From positions 1 through 64,000 of the forward strand of contig NZ_JAPDMX010000024.1 of the NCBI RefSeq assembly GCF_025971955.1: a stretch of 64,000 bases of DNA, in the 5' to 3' direction. This document shows, piece by piece, positions 39,782 through 48,944 of this stretch. Made by a program: the position numbers and the translations under genes. The notes below the pieces were generated by a model. The model was not told where the DNA came from, did no database searches, and worked only from the letters and a program-made list of their open reading frames with translations. Source of the DNA: Shewanella subflava. GTDB lineage: Bacteria > Pseudomonadota > Gammaproteobacteria > Enterobacterales > Shewanellaceae. Every line of letters begins with the position of its first letter. Within the stretch, counting starts at the first letter, position 1.

Positions 39782-40395
39782 AACCACTCTCCATTACGAA
39801 TAACACCAACAGCAAGCCCTTCTATCGTTAGGCTTTGGTAACTTAAATCAACTTCAATTGGTGAATACGCTTCATTTTCAGCATGCAGGTATACCACATT
39901 GCCTTTTTTCTCGAATCGTTTCACTGTGACATCGTCTTCAACACGTGCAACAACCACTTGACCATTGCGGGCTTGCTGCATTTTATGCACAGCCAATAAA
40001 TCGCCTTCCAAAATACCGATATCCTTCATGCTGTCACCACGCACTCTTAATAAAAAGTCTGCGGCAGGCTTAAACATATTGGGGTCGACTTGATAATATT
40101 GTTCGACATGTTCTTGGGCTAAAATGGGTTCGCCAGCAGCAACTTGGCCAATTAACGGTAAGCCATTTTCTTCTGATTCATCCTCTTGGGTCAGGCGAAT
40201 GCCACGAGAAGTCCCTGGCATAATTTCAATAAACCCCTTTTTAGCCAAAGCTTTTAAATGCTCTTCAGCCGCATTGGCGCTTTTAAAACCTAGGCGTGTG
40301 GCAATTTCTGCACGAGTAGGTGGCATCCCAGTTTCAGAGATGTTGTTTTTAATCAGCTCTAAAATTTCAGCTTGGCGTGGTGTTAAGGGTCTCAT
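39778..40395 (-). CDS. lexA: SOS repressor LexA
   Basis: LexA represses DNA-damage genes and cleaves itself when RecA is active. The 205-residue protein has the winged-helix DNA-binding domain beginning [17 protein letters not shown], the cleavage site Ala87-Gly88 in GQVAAGEP, and the serine-lysine dyad Ser122 (RGDSMKD) and Lys159 (VTVKRF). Two SOS boxes lie just upstream, so it represses its own operon with sulA. Confidence 0.98.
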   Translation of the reverse strand: MRPLTPRQAEILELIKNNISETGMPPTRAEIATRLGFKSANAAEEHLKALAKKGFIEIMPGTSRGIRLTQEDESEENGLPLIGQVAAGEPILAQEHVEQYYQVDPNMFKPAADFLLRVRGDSMKDIGILEGDLLAVHKMQQARNGQVVVARVEDDVTVKRFEKKGNVVYLHAENEAYSPIEVDLSYQSLTIEGLAVGVIRNGEWL

Positions 40396-40403
40396 GTTGT
40401 TTC

Positions 40404-40419
40404 CTGTCTTTCTATACAG
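40404..40419. promoter_or_regulatory. SOS box 1 of lexA
   Basis: CTGTCTTTCTATACAG fits the CTGT-N8-ACAG LexA operator, and an A/T-rich centre and outer T/A bases complete the 20-mer. It is 8 bases upstream of the lexA ATG, so LexA bound here would overlap the ribosome site region. Confidence 0.9.
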
Positions 40420-40422
40420 TAA

Positions 40423-40438
40423 CTGTCATTATATACAG
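40423..40438. promoter_or_regulatory. SOS box 2 of lexA
   Basis: CTGTCATTATATACAG is a second CTGT-N8-ACAG operator. Its start is 19 bp from box 1, roughly two helical turns, as in the paired operators of E. coli lexA. Confidence 0.92.
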
Positions 40439-40645
40439 TGTTTATGTTTGCGCAAGTATTCACCAATTATTTTTTAATTTTATAATTAAATGTAAATTTT
40501 TTGTTATATATATCAGTGGGCTGGAGTGTGGAAAATGTTTTATGCTTGCAAAGCTGAGTTTGGTTTGTACAGCAGTTAGTGAAAGGTAACCAGTTTCTGG
40601 TATTCTATGCGCCCATATTAACAGGGCGTTATTGCGAATATTACT

Positions 40646-43069
40646 ATGTCAAAACCAGATTCAATCATACTTAGGCTGTTGCGTTGGGTTCAAAAATGGA
40701 TGGTAAACACCATTGTGGTACCCCATGATCCGTTTGCGGATCTCAATTTTGATCCAGCAAAACCTATTGTTTATGTGATGAAAACAGAGTCGATCAGTGA
40801 CACTGCGGCATTAAGTGAGATGACTGATGAGTTAGGATTACCTAGCCCATACGAGCCATTACAACTTGATGGACTGAAAGTGCCCCGAGTGGTTTGCTTA
40901 GAAGGTCGTAAGCCGATAATCGGTAAGCGTGAAGGGGGTGAGAAATTTTTAAGCTGTTTTACCAGTTTATTAGCCCTTCATCGTCAACAACCTGAACTCG
41001 ATATTCAGTTAGTGCCTGTTAGCCTTTATTGGGGGCGCACACCTGGTAAAGAAGATGACACCATGAAGGCTGCGGTGCTTGAACGTGAAAGTCCAACTTG
41101 GCTTCGCAAGTGGTTGATGATTCTATTTTTAGGGCGTCACAGCTTTGTTCAGTTTTCTAATGCGATGTCATTACGTTACATGGCCGATGAGCACGGTACT
41201 GATAAAGCTATTGCGCATAAGTTAATTCGGGTTGCGCGTGTGCATTTTCGTCGTCAACGCAAAGTGATGACGGGGCCACAATTACCGAACCGTCAAGCCA
41301 TGTTTGCTTCACTATTAGCATCTGAATCCATCATTAAAGCGATTGAAGAAGAGGCGGCTAATAAAAAGATATCGAAAGAAAAGGCGCGTGAAACTGCGAT
41401 TGAATATTTGGATGAAATCGCTGCAGATTATTCTGACAGTTTAGTGCGCATTGCCGAGCGTTTCCTTACTTGGCTTTGGAACAAGCTCTACAGCGGTATT
41501 AACATTAAAGGCGCCGAACAAGTGCGTCAGCTGCATCACGATGGCCATGAAATTGTCTATGTGCCTTGTCATCGTAGCCATATGGATTATTTGTTACTGT
41601 CTTACATTTTGTATTATCAAGGCATGGTGCCTCCGCATATTGCCGCCGGTATTAACCTTAATTTTTGGCCTGCAGGCCCAATGTTCCGCCGTGGTGGTGC
41701 ATTCTTTATTCGCCGCAGCTTTAACGGCAACAAGTTATATACTGCTATTTTCCGTGAATATTTAGATCAGCTTTTCGCTAAAGGCTATTCAGTCGAATAC
41801 TTTACCGAGGGTGGGCGCTCACGCACCGGAAGATTATTAGCACCTAAAACGGGGATGTTGGCAATGACAATCAATAGTGTCTTGCGCGGTATTGAACGTC
41901 CTGTCACCTTAGTGCCGGTTTATTTGGGTTATGACCACGTGATGGAAGTGGCGACTTACCACAAAGAATTAAGCGGCAAGAAAAAAGAAAAAGAATCTGT
42001 TTGGCAAGTATTTGGTGCTATTAGAAAATTACGTAATTTTGGTCAAGGTTATGTTAACTTTGGTGAACCGATCAATTTACAAAACTTTTTAAAGCAACAG
42101 GCTCCAGATTGGCGTGAAGAAGTGGCTAAAGATCCAGAACAAAAACCGTCATGGATAACGCCTGCGGTAAACCTTTTAGCCAATCAAGTAATGACAAAAA
42201 TTAATGGTGCAGCCGCAGCTAGTTCAGTGACCTTAACTAGCTTGGTATTATTGGCTTCAGAGCAAAATGCACTTGAGCGTCATCAATTAGAGCGTCAATT
42301 GGATTTTTATCTCAAACTGCTAAAAAATGCGCCTTATTCTAGTTACACCTCGGTTGCCGAAGGTAATGGTGCTTCGATTATTGAGCACTGTTTATCTTTG
42401 AATAAGTTCACCCTCGAAACCGACCCATTAGGTGACATTGTGGCGCTTGATCCAAAGCATGCCATCACGTTAAGTTATTATCGCAATAACATTATTCATT
42501 TAATGATTATTCCTTCGTTAATAGCCAGTTGCTTGGTGCGCTACGAAGAGTGTGACCGTGAACAAATATTGGCTGTAGTGGAAGATTTCTATCCACTGAT
42601 GAAAGCTGAGTTATTTATGGGGATTGAAGATATTTCAGTGTATGTGGATCAGGTATTGGCGCAGATGGTGGCAGAAAACCTTCTGAGTTGTGGCGATAAC
42701 TGCACTGTTGTTGAAGGCAACATAACCCAGCTAGAACTGCTTGCAGAAACGGTCAGTGAAACCATGCAGCGCTATGCGATTATCTTTAATCTTTTGGCTA
42801 TAAAACCTCATTTAGAACGTGCAGAACTGGAATGTGATAGCCATGTATTAGCTCAACGTTTAGGTGCGCTGCACGGCATAACCGCGCCAGAGTTCTATGA
42901 TAAAAAACTATACAATACCTTGAGTGTTAAATTGAAAGAGCTAGGGTATTTAAGCAGTCATGAACACTTAGACGAAGTTTCTCGTATTCGTGATCATGCC
43001 AATAGCTTGTTACGTTCATCGGTTAAACAAACCATCCAAGACAGCGTTAACGCGGAGCATTTAAGTTAA
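40646..43069 (+). CDS. plsB: Glycerol-3-phosphate acyltransferase
   Basis: PlsB transfers an acyl chain to the sn-1 position of glycerol 3-phosphate, the first step of phospholipid synthesis, at the inner membrane. The 807-residue length matches the E. coli type. The acyltransferase motifs are [15 protein letters not shown] (HX4D, about residue 306-320), [21 protein letters not shown] and [11 protein letters not shown]. An SOS-type box is not associated with this gene; it diverges from lexA. The next gene overlaps its stop codon. Confidence 0.97.
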   Translation: MSKPDSIILRLLRWVQKWMVNTIVVPHDPFADLNFDPAKPIVYVMKTESISDTAALSEMTDELGLPSPYEPLQLDGLKVPRVVCLEGRKPIIGKREGGEKFLSCFTSLLALHRQQPELDIQLVPVSLYWGRTPGKEDDTMKAAVLERESPTWLRKWLMILFLGRHSFVQFSNAMSLRYMADEHGTDKAIAHKLIRVARVHFRRQRKVMTGPQLPNRQAMFASLLASESIIKAIEEEAANKKISKEKARETAIEYLDEIAADYSDSLVRIAERFLTWLWNKLYSGINIKGAEQVRQLHHDGHEIVYVPCHRSHMDYLLLSYILYYQGMVPPHIAAGINLNFWPAGPMFRRGGAFFIRRSFNGNKLYTAIFREYLDQLFAKGYSVEYFTEGGRSRTGRLLAPKTGMLAMTINSVLRGIERPVTLVPVYLGYDHVMEVATYHKELSGKKKEKESVWQVFGAIRKLRNFGQGYVNFGEPINLQNFLKQQAPDWREEVAKDPEQKPSWITPAVNLLANQVMTKINGAAAASSVTLTSLVLLASEQNALERHQLERQLDFYLKLLKNAPYSSYTSVAEGNGASIIEHCLSLNKFTLETDPLGDIVALDPKHAITLSYYRNNIIHLMIIPSLIASCLVRYEECDREQILAVVEDFYPLMKAELFMGIEDISVYVDQVLAQMVAENLLSCGDNCTVVEGNITQLELLAETVSETMQRYAIIFNLLAIKPHLERAELECDSHVLAQRLGALHGITAPEFYDKKLYNTLSVKLKELGYLSSHEHLDEVSRIRDHANSLLRSSVKQTIQDSVNAEHLS

Positions 43070-44325
43070 TGGCCAACCATATGAACGCGGCCAAAAATGG
43101 CACCAAAAGTAAATCGCTTGTCGGCGGGGCGATGATTATTGCCGGGACAACTGTTGGTGCGGGGATGTTCTCTTTGCCGGTAGTCGGTGCTGGAATGTGG
43201 TTTAGTTACTCAATGATCATGTTAGTTGGCATTTGGTTTTGTATGCTGATGTCGGGATTATTACTGTTAGAGGCTAATCTTCATTTTGAGCCTGGTGCCA
43301 GTTTTGACACCTTAACCCGCGATACGCTTGGGCAGTTTTGGCGTATTGTTAATGGTTTATCCATTGCGTTTGTATTGTATATTCTTACTTACGCCTACAT
43401 CAGTGGTGGTGGATCAATCGTTAACCATAGCTTGCAGGCTGTCGGTATTGAACTTCCGCAAAGTATTGCTGGTTTGGTGTTTGCTGCAGTGTTAGCGCTG
43501 ATTGTATTAACTAGTACCAAAGCGGTTGATCGAATTACTACCATTATGTTGGGGGGGATGGTGATCACCTTCTTTCTAGCAACCGGTAATTTGCTGATTG
43601 AAATAGAGCCTAGTCGTTTATTCAAACCCGATGGTGAGGCTCGCTATTTACCCTATATGTTAGCCGCATTGCCTTTTGGTTTAGCCAGCTTTGGTTATCA
43701 CGGTAATGTACCTAGTTTGGTGAAGTATTACGGTAAAGATGCGAAGACTATTGTAAAAGCGTTAGTGTTAGGAACATCAATCGCATTAGTAATCTATATC
43801 TGTTGGTTAGTGGTTACTATGGGTAATATTTCCCGTGGGGCATTCTCGGAAATTATTGCCCAAGGCGGTAATATGGGCGTGTTAGTCGGTGCATTGTCTG
43901 AGTCGATTTCAAGTGAAAATTTATCGCGCGTATTAACCCTGTTTGCAAATTTGGCCGTAGCCTCCTCGTTTTTAGGGGTCACATTAGGTTTATTTGATTA
44001 CCTTGCCGATTTATTTGGTTTTGATGATTCACGATCGGGGCGTTTAAAAACCGCTGCAGTGACTTTCATTCCTCCTACGGTATCGGGTTTACTGTTCCCT
44101 GATGGCTTTTTAATCGCAATTGGTTTTGCTGCGTTAGCGGCAACCATTTGGGCTGTCATTGTGCCAGCATTATTAGCGTATAAAACGCGTCAGTTATATC
44201 CAGATAGCCAAGGATTTAGAGTCCCTGGCGGTAATGCGTTAATCGTTATTGTGGTGATGTTTGGCGCGGTGACGGCAATATGTCACTTGCTTGCGATGGC
44301 GGATATTTTACCTGTATATAAATAA
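43069..44325 (+). CDS. Aromatic amino acid permease (HAAAP family)
   Basis: The 418-residue protein has about eleven membrane segments and begins with the family signature GGAMIIAGTTVGAGMFSLPV. It resembles TyrP, Mtr and TnaB, which import tyrosine or tryptophan with protons. The specific amino acid cannot be told from sequence alone. Its ATG overlaps the plsB stop (TAATG); an ATG four codons later is an alternative. Co-transcription with plsB looks likely, though no functional link is evident. Confidence 0.88.
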   Translation: MANHMNAAKNGTKSKSLVGGAMIIAGTTVGAGMFSLPVVGAGMWFSYSMIMLVGIWFCMLMSGLLLLEANLHFEPGASFDTLTRDTLGQFWRIVNGLSIAFVLYILTYAYISGGGSIVNHSLQAVGIELPQSIAGLVFAAVLALIVLTSTKAVDRITTIMLGGMVITFFLATGNLLIEIEPSRLFKPDGEARYLPYMLAALPFGLASFGYHGNVPSLVKYYGKDAKTIVKALVLGTSIALVIYICWLVVTMGNISRGAFSEIIAQGGNMGVLVGALSESISSENLSRVLTLFANLAVASSFLGVTLGLFDYLADLFGFDDSRSGRLKTAAVTFIPPTVSGLLFPDGFLIAIGFAALAATIWAVIVPALLAYKTRQLYPDSQGFRVPGGNALIVIVVMFGAVTAICHLLAMADILPVYK

Positions 44326-44340
44326 TCGCTTCAAAATGAA

Positions 44341-44372
44341 CGCAAAAAGTCTTCTTCGGAAGACTTTTTGCG
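44341..44372 (+). terminator. Terminator of plsB-permease operon
   Basis: A perfect 14-bp stem CGCAAAAAGTCTTC / GAAGACTTTTTGCG closes on a stable TTCG tetraloop, 15 bases after the permease stop. The U-rich tract lies inside the descending arm. Confidence 0.85.
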
Positions 44373-44828
44373 TTATGGGCCTTACATTTATAATGTTATT
44401 TTTACCCGGTTTGGGCGCGATATGTAACCCATGTTAGCCGACAAAACCATTGCGTATAGCAAGCTAAAAATAACCGAGTTTATTATGCCTCGGGCGCCGT
44501 GAATTTGTCGCTGTCCTACATGGCGAGCGATGCCTGTTTTACAACAGGGGCTTTAATGACTGCAAGAAAAATAACCTATTTGAGATCTGCGTTGCAATTA
44601 TGCCGTTGATTTTTTGTGTTTTGTTGTTATATGGCTTTACTTGTATTAAGTTTGATTTAAGTTTGGAGTGAATAAACTCGGTCGATTTATTGATCGACTT
44701 CAAAGTTTAAGTGAATTGTATAACCCTATGCGCTTAAACCTAGAGTCATATCTGCTTTTTTGGCGCCAAAACACTCTACACTTACCGAAAATTAAAAAAC
44801 GTAAAATTCTGTAAAACGGAGATGTGTG
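44373..44828 (+). promoter_or_regulatory. Long structured region upstream of cymA
   Basis: This 456-base gap has no convincing reading frame. It holds several inverted repeats: CCTGTT-TTAC-AACAGG (44533-44548), GTCGAT-TTATTG-ATCGAC (44681-44698) and the perfect 14-bp palindrome TTTTGGCGCCAAAA (44758-44771). The last lies about 57 bases before the cymA start and is a possible operator. No promoter could be assigned with confidence. Confidence 0.4.
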
Positions 44829-45392
44829 ATGAACTGGCGTGCACTATTTAAACCAAGCGCGAAATATTCCATTATTGTACTGATTGTTGTTGGTGTGATT
44901 TTGGGTGTAGTAGGTTACTTTGCGACTCAGCAAACGTTACATGCAACAAGCACAGACGAATTCTGTATGACTTGTCATAGTAACCATTCATTAAAAGACG
45001 AAGTTTTGGCTTCTGCCCATGGTGGTGGCAGCGCAGGGGTGACTGTTCAGTGTCAAGACTGTCATTTACCTCATGGTCCAGTTGATTACTTGATCAAAAA
45101 AATTATCGTATCAAAAGACTTATATGGTTTCTTAACGATTGATGACTTTAACACGCAAGCTTGGTTAGATGAGAATCGTAAAGAACAAGCTGATATCGCG
45201 TTAAAATACTTCAAGGCTAATGACTCTGCTAACTGTCGCCATTGTCATACTCGTATTTATGAGAATCAGCCTGAAGATATGAAGAAAATGGCTAAGAAGA
45301 TGCACGAGAACAACTTCAAGAAAGCACCTGAAGATAGAAAAACTTGTGTTGATTGTCATAAAGGTGTCGCACATCCTTACCCTAAAAAGTAA
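44829..45392 (+). CDS. cymA: CymA, tetraheme quinol dehydrogenase (NapC/NirT family)
   Basis: CymA takes electrons from menaquinol in the inner membrane and passes them to periplasmic reductases for fumarate, nitrate, DMSO and, through Mtr proteins, metals (Shewanella knowledge). The 187-residue protein has one membrane segment (about 13-33) and four heme motifs: CMTCH (46-50), CQDCH (75-79), CRHCH (136-140) and CVDCH (173-177). I recognise it as CymA over its full length. Start is the ATG at 44829 with a GGAG site; an in-frame GTG lies one codon earlier. It is monocistronic, as expected. Confidence 0.96.
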   Translation: MNWRALFKPSAKYSIIVLIVVGVILGVVGYFATQQTLHATSTDEFCMTCHSNHSLKDEVLASAHGGGSAGVTVQCQDCHLPHGPVDYLIKKIIVSKDLYGFLTIDDFNTQAWLDENRKEQADIALKYFKANDSANCRHCHTRIYENQPEDMKKMAKKMHENNFKKAPEDRKTCVDCHKGVAHPYPKK

Positions 45393-45412
45393 GTCGATTT
45401 AACCGACAACAT

Positions 45413-45447
45413 AAAAGCCTCGTTTAATTAAACGAGGCTTTTTTTTT
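45413..45447 (+). terminator. Terminator of cymA
   Basis: A 30-base perfect inverted repeat AAAAGCCTCGTTTAA / TTAAACGAGGCTTTT is followed by more T residues, 20 bases after the cymA stop. Confidence 0.92.
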
Positions 45448-45472
45448 ATGCTTATTATTTCACTGGGTAATC

Positions 45473-45633
45473 ATACCAATCGTAATAAATAACTGATCAC
45501 CCTAGCTTGTTAAAACACTCGATAACAGTGTTAGATTTTTTGATTTTAGAATAACTACTTATCGAAAAGTCTGCCTTGTTCTCAAGCGTTTTTCCTACGC
45601 TATTTTTGATCACTTACTTATCGTGATTGGTAT
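45473..45633. mobile_element. 161-bp MITE-like repeat element
   Basis: The two ends are inverted copies: the left end starts ATACCAATC and ends its arm with TGATCA at 45494-45499, and the right arm, read in reverse, has the same start and end. The 27-base arms match at 22 positions. Inside is a small hairpin AACACT-CGATAAC-AGTGTT (45514-45532). There is no coding capacity. I recognise it as the type of short interspersed repeat found in Shewanella chromosomes. No clear target duplication is visible. It ends 6 bases from the stop of the DUF1145 gene. Confidence 0.75.
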
Positions 45634-45639
45634 CATAGG

Positions 45640-45909
45640 TTATTTTTGCAATACTTTTTGCCGATAAGCTAACAATCCAAAAAGCCCAAAAACACATACC
45701 ACTATATAATCTTTTTGTTTTAATGTGAGCGTATCTTTAAACATCAGGTGAAAAATGACCATTTGTAAAGCGTGCATTATGACGGTCAGCAGCAACAATA
45801 TCGTTAAAGCTAAGCCAATTAAACCTTCAAACGGGTAGGCTAGATTATAAATCATAACTAACCAAGCCATTGCTGTGGTGACATAACCACACTTAATCAG
45901 TTGGCTCAT
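45640..45909 (-). CDS. DUF1145 membrane protein (YhhL-like)
   Basis: This 89-residue protein has about three hydrophobic segments (VTTAMAWLVMIYNLAYPF, LIGLALTILLLLTVIMHALQMVIFH and a C-terminal VVCVFGLFGLLAYR). It fits the DUF1145 family, whose E. coli member YhhL is encoded just after rsmD. Function unknown. The ATG at 45909 lies 3 bases past the rsmD stop region, so the two are co-transcribed. A repeat element follows directly and may supply the 3' end. Confidence 0.82.
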   Translation of the reverse strand: MSQLIKCGYVTTAMAWLVMIYNLAYPFEGLIGLALTILLLLTVIMHALQMVIFHLMFKDTLTLKQKDYIVVCVFGLFGLLAYRQKVLQK

Positions 45910-45912
45910 CAA

Positions 45913-46494
45913 TTAACTCTCAGCTTGATAATTAAACAAGCGATAACTGACTTGACCGGCCTTTTTTTCTTTTAATGGTTGCCAACTGGCAGGGAACACA
46001 ATATCAGCAATATCATTTTCGGTTTCAAGATAGATCAGGGCATCATCATTTAGCCAATTATGGGCCATCAAAAGCTCAATCGCCTTTTTTGCTAATCCTT
46101 TACGAAACGGAGGGTCAATAAACACCACGTCAAAACCTGTGTCTGTGCCTTTGGTTAATAATTGTAAGCTATCTCCATTAACCACTTTCGCATTGGTGCA
46201 ATTTAAGGTTTGAAGATTTTTAGTTAATTGATTAGCTGCGCTTTTTTGCAATTCAAACATCAAGGCAAAATCAGCATAACGCGATAAAGACTCAAAACTT
46301 AATGCGCCGCTTCCCGCAAAGCAGTCTAATACTCTGGCACCACGAATATCGGTTGATAACCAGTTAAACAGTGTTTCTCGCACACGGTCAGTGGTTGGGC
46401 GTAAACCTTCTAAATCATGGATGGGAAGCTTACGAGAACGCCACTGTCCTGAAATAATTCTGACTTGCCCGCTACTGGTATTTTGTCGCGCCAT
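45913..46494 (-). CDS. rsmD: 16S rRNA m2G966 methyltransferase RsmD
   Basis: RsmD methylates G966 of 16S rRNA. The 193-residue protein has the SAM-binding DCFAGSGALSFE and the catalytic NPPY-like motif VVFIDPPFRKG. GQWRSRKLPI and LRPTTDRVRETLFNWL at the N-terminus are typical. The start is the ATG at 46494 with GAGGAA upstream; the frame runs on to a TTG at 46521. It is divergent from ftsY, the same layout as in E. coli. Confidence 0.95.
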   Translation of the reverse strand: MARQNTSSGQVRIISGQWRSRKLPIHDLEGLRPTTDRVRETLFNWLSTDIRGARVLDCFAGSGALSFESLSRYADFALMFELQKSAANQLTKNLQTLNCTNAKVVNGDSLQLLTKGTDTGFDVVFIDPPFRKGLAKKAIELLMAHNWLNDDALIYLETENDIADIVFPASWQPLKEKKAGQVSYRLFNYQAES

Positions 46495-46673
46495 GTGTTC
46501 CTCGTGATTTTGCCTGAACAAAGAAAAAGAAAGTGGTAGACTATGCTCACCTTAAACAGCTGATATTTTATATTAAACTCAGCAAAATTACTGAGTATTC
46601 TCCAATACCCTATATTGGCGAGCAAAATTAGCTGTAATTGATCCTATTTTTATATTGAGCACTGGTAGCAAAC

Positions 46674-48254
46674 ATGGCAAAGAAAGGTTTTTTCTCTTGG
46701 TTTCGTAAAGATAAGAGTGAGCAAGACGTTGAACAGGTTTCTAAAGAAACAACTCAAGATGTAATCCAAGATACGCCATCACTGACAAGTGAAGAAGAGG
46801 CACGTATTGCCGCAGAAGCCAAGGCTTTAGAAGATGCCCGTATTGCTGCTGAAGCTAAGGCTTTAGAGGATGCCCGTGTTGCGGCAGAAGCTAAGGCTTT
46901 GGAAGATGCCCGCATTGCAGCTGAAGCTAAGGCTTTAGAAGATGCCCGCATTGCAGCTGAAGCTAAGGCTTTAGAAGATGCCCGTATTACAGCTGAAGCT
47001 AAGGCTTTAGAAGATGCCCGTATTGCAGCAGAAGCTAAGGCTTTAGAAGATGCTCGCATTGCAGCAGAAGCCAAGGCTTTAGAAGATGCCCGTATTGCAG
47101 CTGAAGCTAAGGCTTTAGAAGATGCCCGTATTGCAGCAGAAGCTAAGGCTTTAGAAGATGCCCGCATTGCAGCTGAAGCTAAGGCTTTAGAAGATGCCCG
47201 CATTGCAGCAGAAGCTAAGGCTTTGGAAGATGCCCGTATTTCCGCTGAAGCGCAGGCTGCAGAAGATTCCGCCCAAGGCGTGGTTACCCAGGTTGAGCCG
47301 GAGCCACAGGAAAAGCCGAAAAAAGAAGGCATGTTCGCCCGTTTAAAGCGCGGTTTAATGCGCACGAGTGAAAACATTGGTTCAGGCTTTATCGGATTAT
47401 TCCGAGGTAAGAAAATCGACGATGATTTATTTGAAGAGCTTGAAGAACAACTGTTAATCGCTGATGTAGGTGTTGAAACCACCAACAAGCTAATAAAAAG
47501 CCTAACGGAGCAAGCATCACGCAAACAGTTGAAAAATGCTGAAGCACTTTATGAGCTTATGCGCGATGAAATGCACAAGATGTTAGAGCCTGTTGCCATA
47601 CCATTAGTGCCTGATAATGCCGAAGGCCCTTTTGTGATATTAATGGTGGGCGTTAACGGTGTGGGTAAAACTACCACCATAGGCAAATTAGCAAAACAGT
47701 ACCAAAATCAAGGCAAATCTGTCATGTTAGCTGCGGGTGATACGTTCCGTGCTGCGGCTGTTGAGCAGTTGCAAGTGTGGGGGCAGCGCAATAACATCCC
47801 GGTCGTCGCTCAACATACTGGTGCAGATAGCGCATCGGTGCTTTTTGATGCTTTACAAGCCGCTAAAGCGCGCAAAGTTGATGTATTAATTGCAGACACC
47901 GCGGGCCGCTTGCAGAACAAAGGCCATTTGATGGAAGAGTTGAAAAAAGTGGTTCGAGTGATGAAAAAACTCGACATTAATACACCACATGAAGTCATGC
48001 TTACCCTCGATGCTAGCACTGGCCAAAATGCCATTAGTCAAGCGCAGCTTTTCCAAGAAGCGGTTGGTGTAACCGGCATAACATTAAGTAAACTTGATGG
48101 TACTGCGAAAGGCGGTATTATTTTCGCGATTGCAGATAAATTTAATATACCGATCCGCCATATTGGGGTGGGTGAACAAATTGATGATTTACGTACTTTT
48201 AATGCCCATGATTTTATCGAAGCATTATTTAGTCAAGAAAAGGCAGAAAAATAA
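46674..48254 (+). CDS. ftsY: Signal recognition particle receptor FtsY with a repeat-rich A domain
   Basis: FtsY docks ribosome-SRP complexes at the inner membrane. The 526-residue protein has the basic N-terminus MAKKGFFSWFRKDK, then thirteen 12-residue repeats ARIAAEAKALED (about residue 43-198), an N domain starting KEGMFARLKRGLMRTSENIG, and the G domain. GTPase motifs are GVNGVGKTTTIGKLA, DTFRAAAVEQL, DTAGRLQNK and TLDASTG...TKLDGTAKGG. The repeats make the A domain a long, probably helical, charged spacer. First gene of ftsYEX. Confidence 0.97.
   Translation: MAKKGFFSWFRKDKSEQDVEQVSKETTQDVIQDTPSLTSEEEARIAAEAKALEDARIAAEAKALEDARVAAEAKALEDARIAAEAKALEDARIAAEAKALEDARITAEAKALEDARIAAEAKALEDARIAAEAKALEDARIAAEAKALEDARIAAEAKALEDARIAAEAKALEDARIAAEAKALEDARISAEAQAAEDSAQGVVTQVEPEPQEKPKKEGMFARLKRGLMRTSENIGSGFIGLFRGKKIDDDLFEELEEQLLIADVGVETTNKLIKSLTEQASRKQLKNAEALYELMRDEMHKMLEPVAIPLVPDNAEGPFVILMVGVNGVGKTTTIGKLAKQYQNQGKSVMLAAGDTFRAAAVEQLQVWGQRNNIPVVAQHTGADSASVLFDALQAAKARKVDVLIADTAGRLQNKGHLMEELKKVVRVMKKLDINTPHEVMLTLDASTGQNAISQAQLFQEAVGVTGITLSKLDGTAKGGIIFAIADKFNIPIRHIGVGEQIDDLRTFNAHDFIEALFSQEKAEK
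46800..47267 (+). repeat. Tandem array of thirteen 36-bp units inside ftsY
   Basis: Each unit encodes ARIAAEAKALED. Most units are near-identical; differences are ARV in unit 3, ARIT in unit 6 and ARIS...QAAED in unit 13. Synonymous changes (GCA/GCT, CGT/CGC) distinguish copies, showing both recent expansion and some age. The length is exactly 13 x 36 bp, so slippage would keep the frame. Confidence 0.97.
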
Positions 48255-48257
48255 CCC

Positions 48258-48944
48258 ATGATTCGATTTGAGCAGGTCAGTAAAGTTTATCCAGGCGGGC
48301 AAAAAGCCCTTTTGGATGTTAATTTTCACCTACGCCAAGGTGAGATGGCTTTTTTAACTGGCCATTCAGGTGCCGGTAAAAGTACGCTGCTTAAATTGAT
48401 CACTGTTATTGAGCGCGCATCCGCAGGAAGAGTGTCAATCAACGGGCATGATATTGCCAATGTAAGCCCTAAACATGTGCCTTATTTGCGTCGCAATATA
48501 GGGATGATTTTTCAAAATCATCATTTGTTATTGGAAAAATCCGTATTTGATAATGTGGCGTTACCTTTAGTTATTGAAGGTTTCTCCCATGGCGAAATTA
48601 AGAAAAGGGTTGCCGGTGCGTTAGATATGGTCGGGTTATATGGCAAAGAGCGTCATAATCCTATTATGTTGTCAGGTGGTGAGCAGCAGCGAGTCGGCAT
48701 TGCCAGAGCGATTGTGAATAAGCCGCCTATTCTGCTAGCCGATGAGCCTACGGGTAACTTAGATCCTAAGCTTTCTATGGATATTTTACGGTTATTCGAA
48801 ACGTTTCATGATGCGGGAACCAGTGTATTAATCGCCACCCATGATTTGGGCTTAATCGCACGAATGAAATACCGCACATTTACGTTAAAGCAAGGGCAAA
48901 TGATTGGTGGTGAGCAGCAAACGAGTCGAGTGAGTGAAGCTTAA
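48258..48944 (+). CDS. ftsE: Cell division ATP-binding protein FtsE
   Basis: FtsE is the ATPase of the FtsEX complex that activates septal peptidoglycan amidases through EnvC. The 228-residue ABC protein has Walker A TGHSGAGKST (about 34-43), Q-loop FQNHHLL, signature LSGGEQQRVGIARA and Walker B ILLADEPTGNLD. It starts 3 bases after ftsY and overlaps ftsX by one base. Confidence 0.97.
   Translation: MIRFEQVSKVYPGGQKALLDVNFHLRQGEMAFLTGHSGAGKSTLLKLITVIERASAGRVSINGHDIANVSPKHVPYLRRNIGMIFQNHHLLLEKSVFDNVALPLVIEGFSHGEIKKRVAGALDMVGLYGKERHNPIMLSGGEQQRVGIARAIVNKPPILLADEPTGNLDPKLSMDILRLFETFHDAGTSVLIATHDLGLIARMKYRTFTLKQGQMIGGEQQTSRVSEA

Noticed and set aside
46754..47524. A 256-residue open frame on the minus strand across the ftsY repeat array
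   Set aside because: It is the reverse of a 36-bp repeat and stays open only because each unit lacks stops in that frame. ftsY on the other strand is certain.
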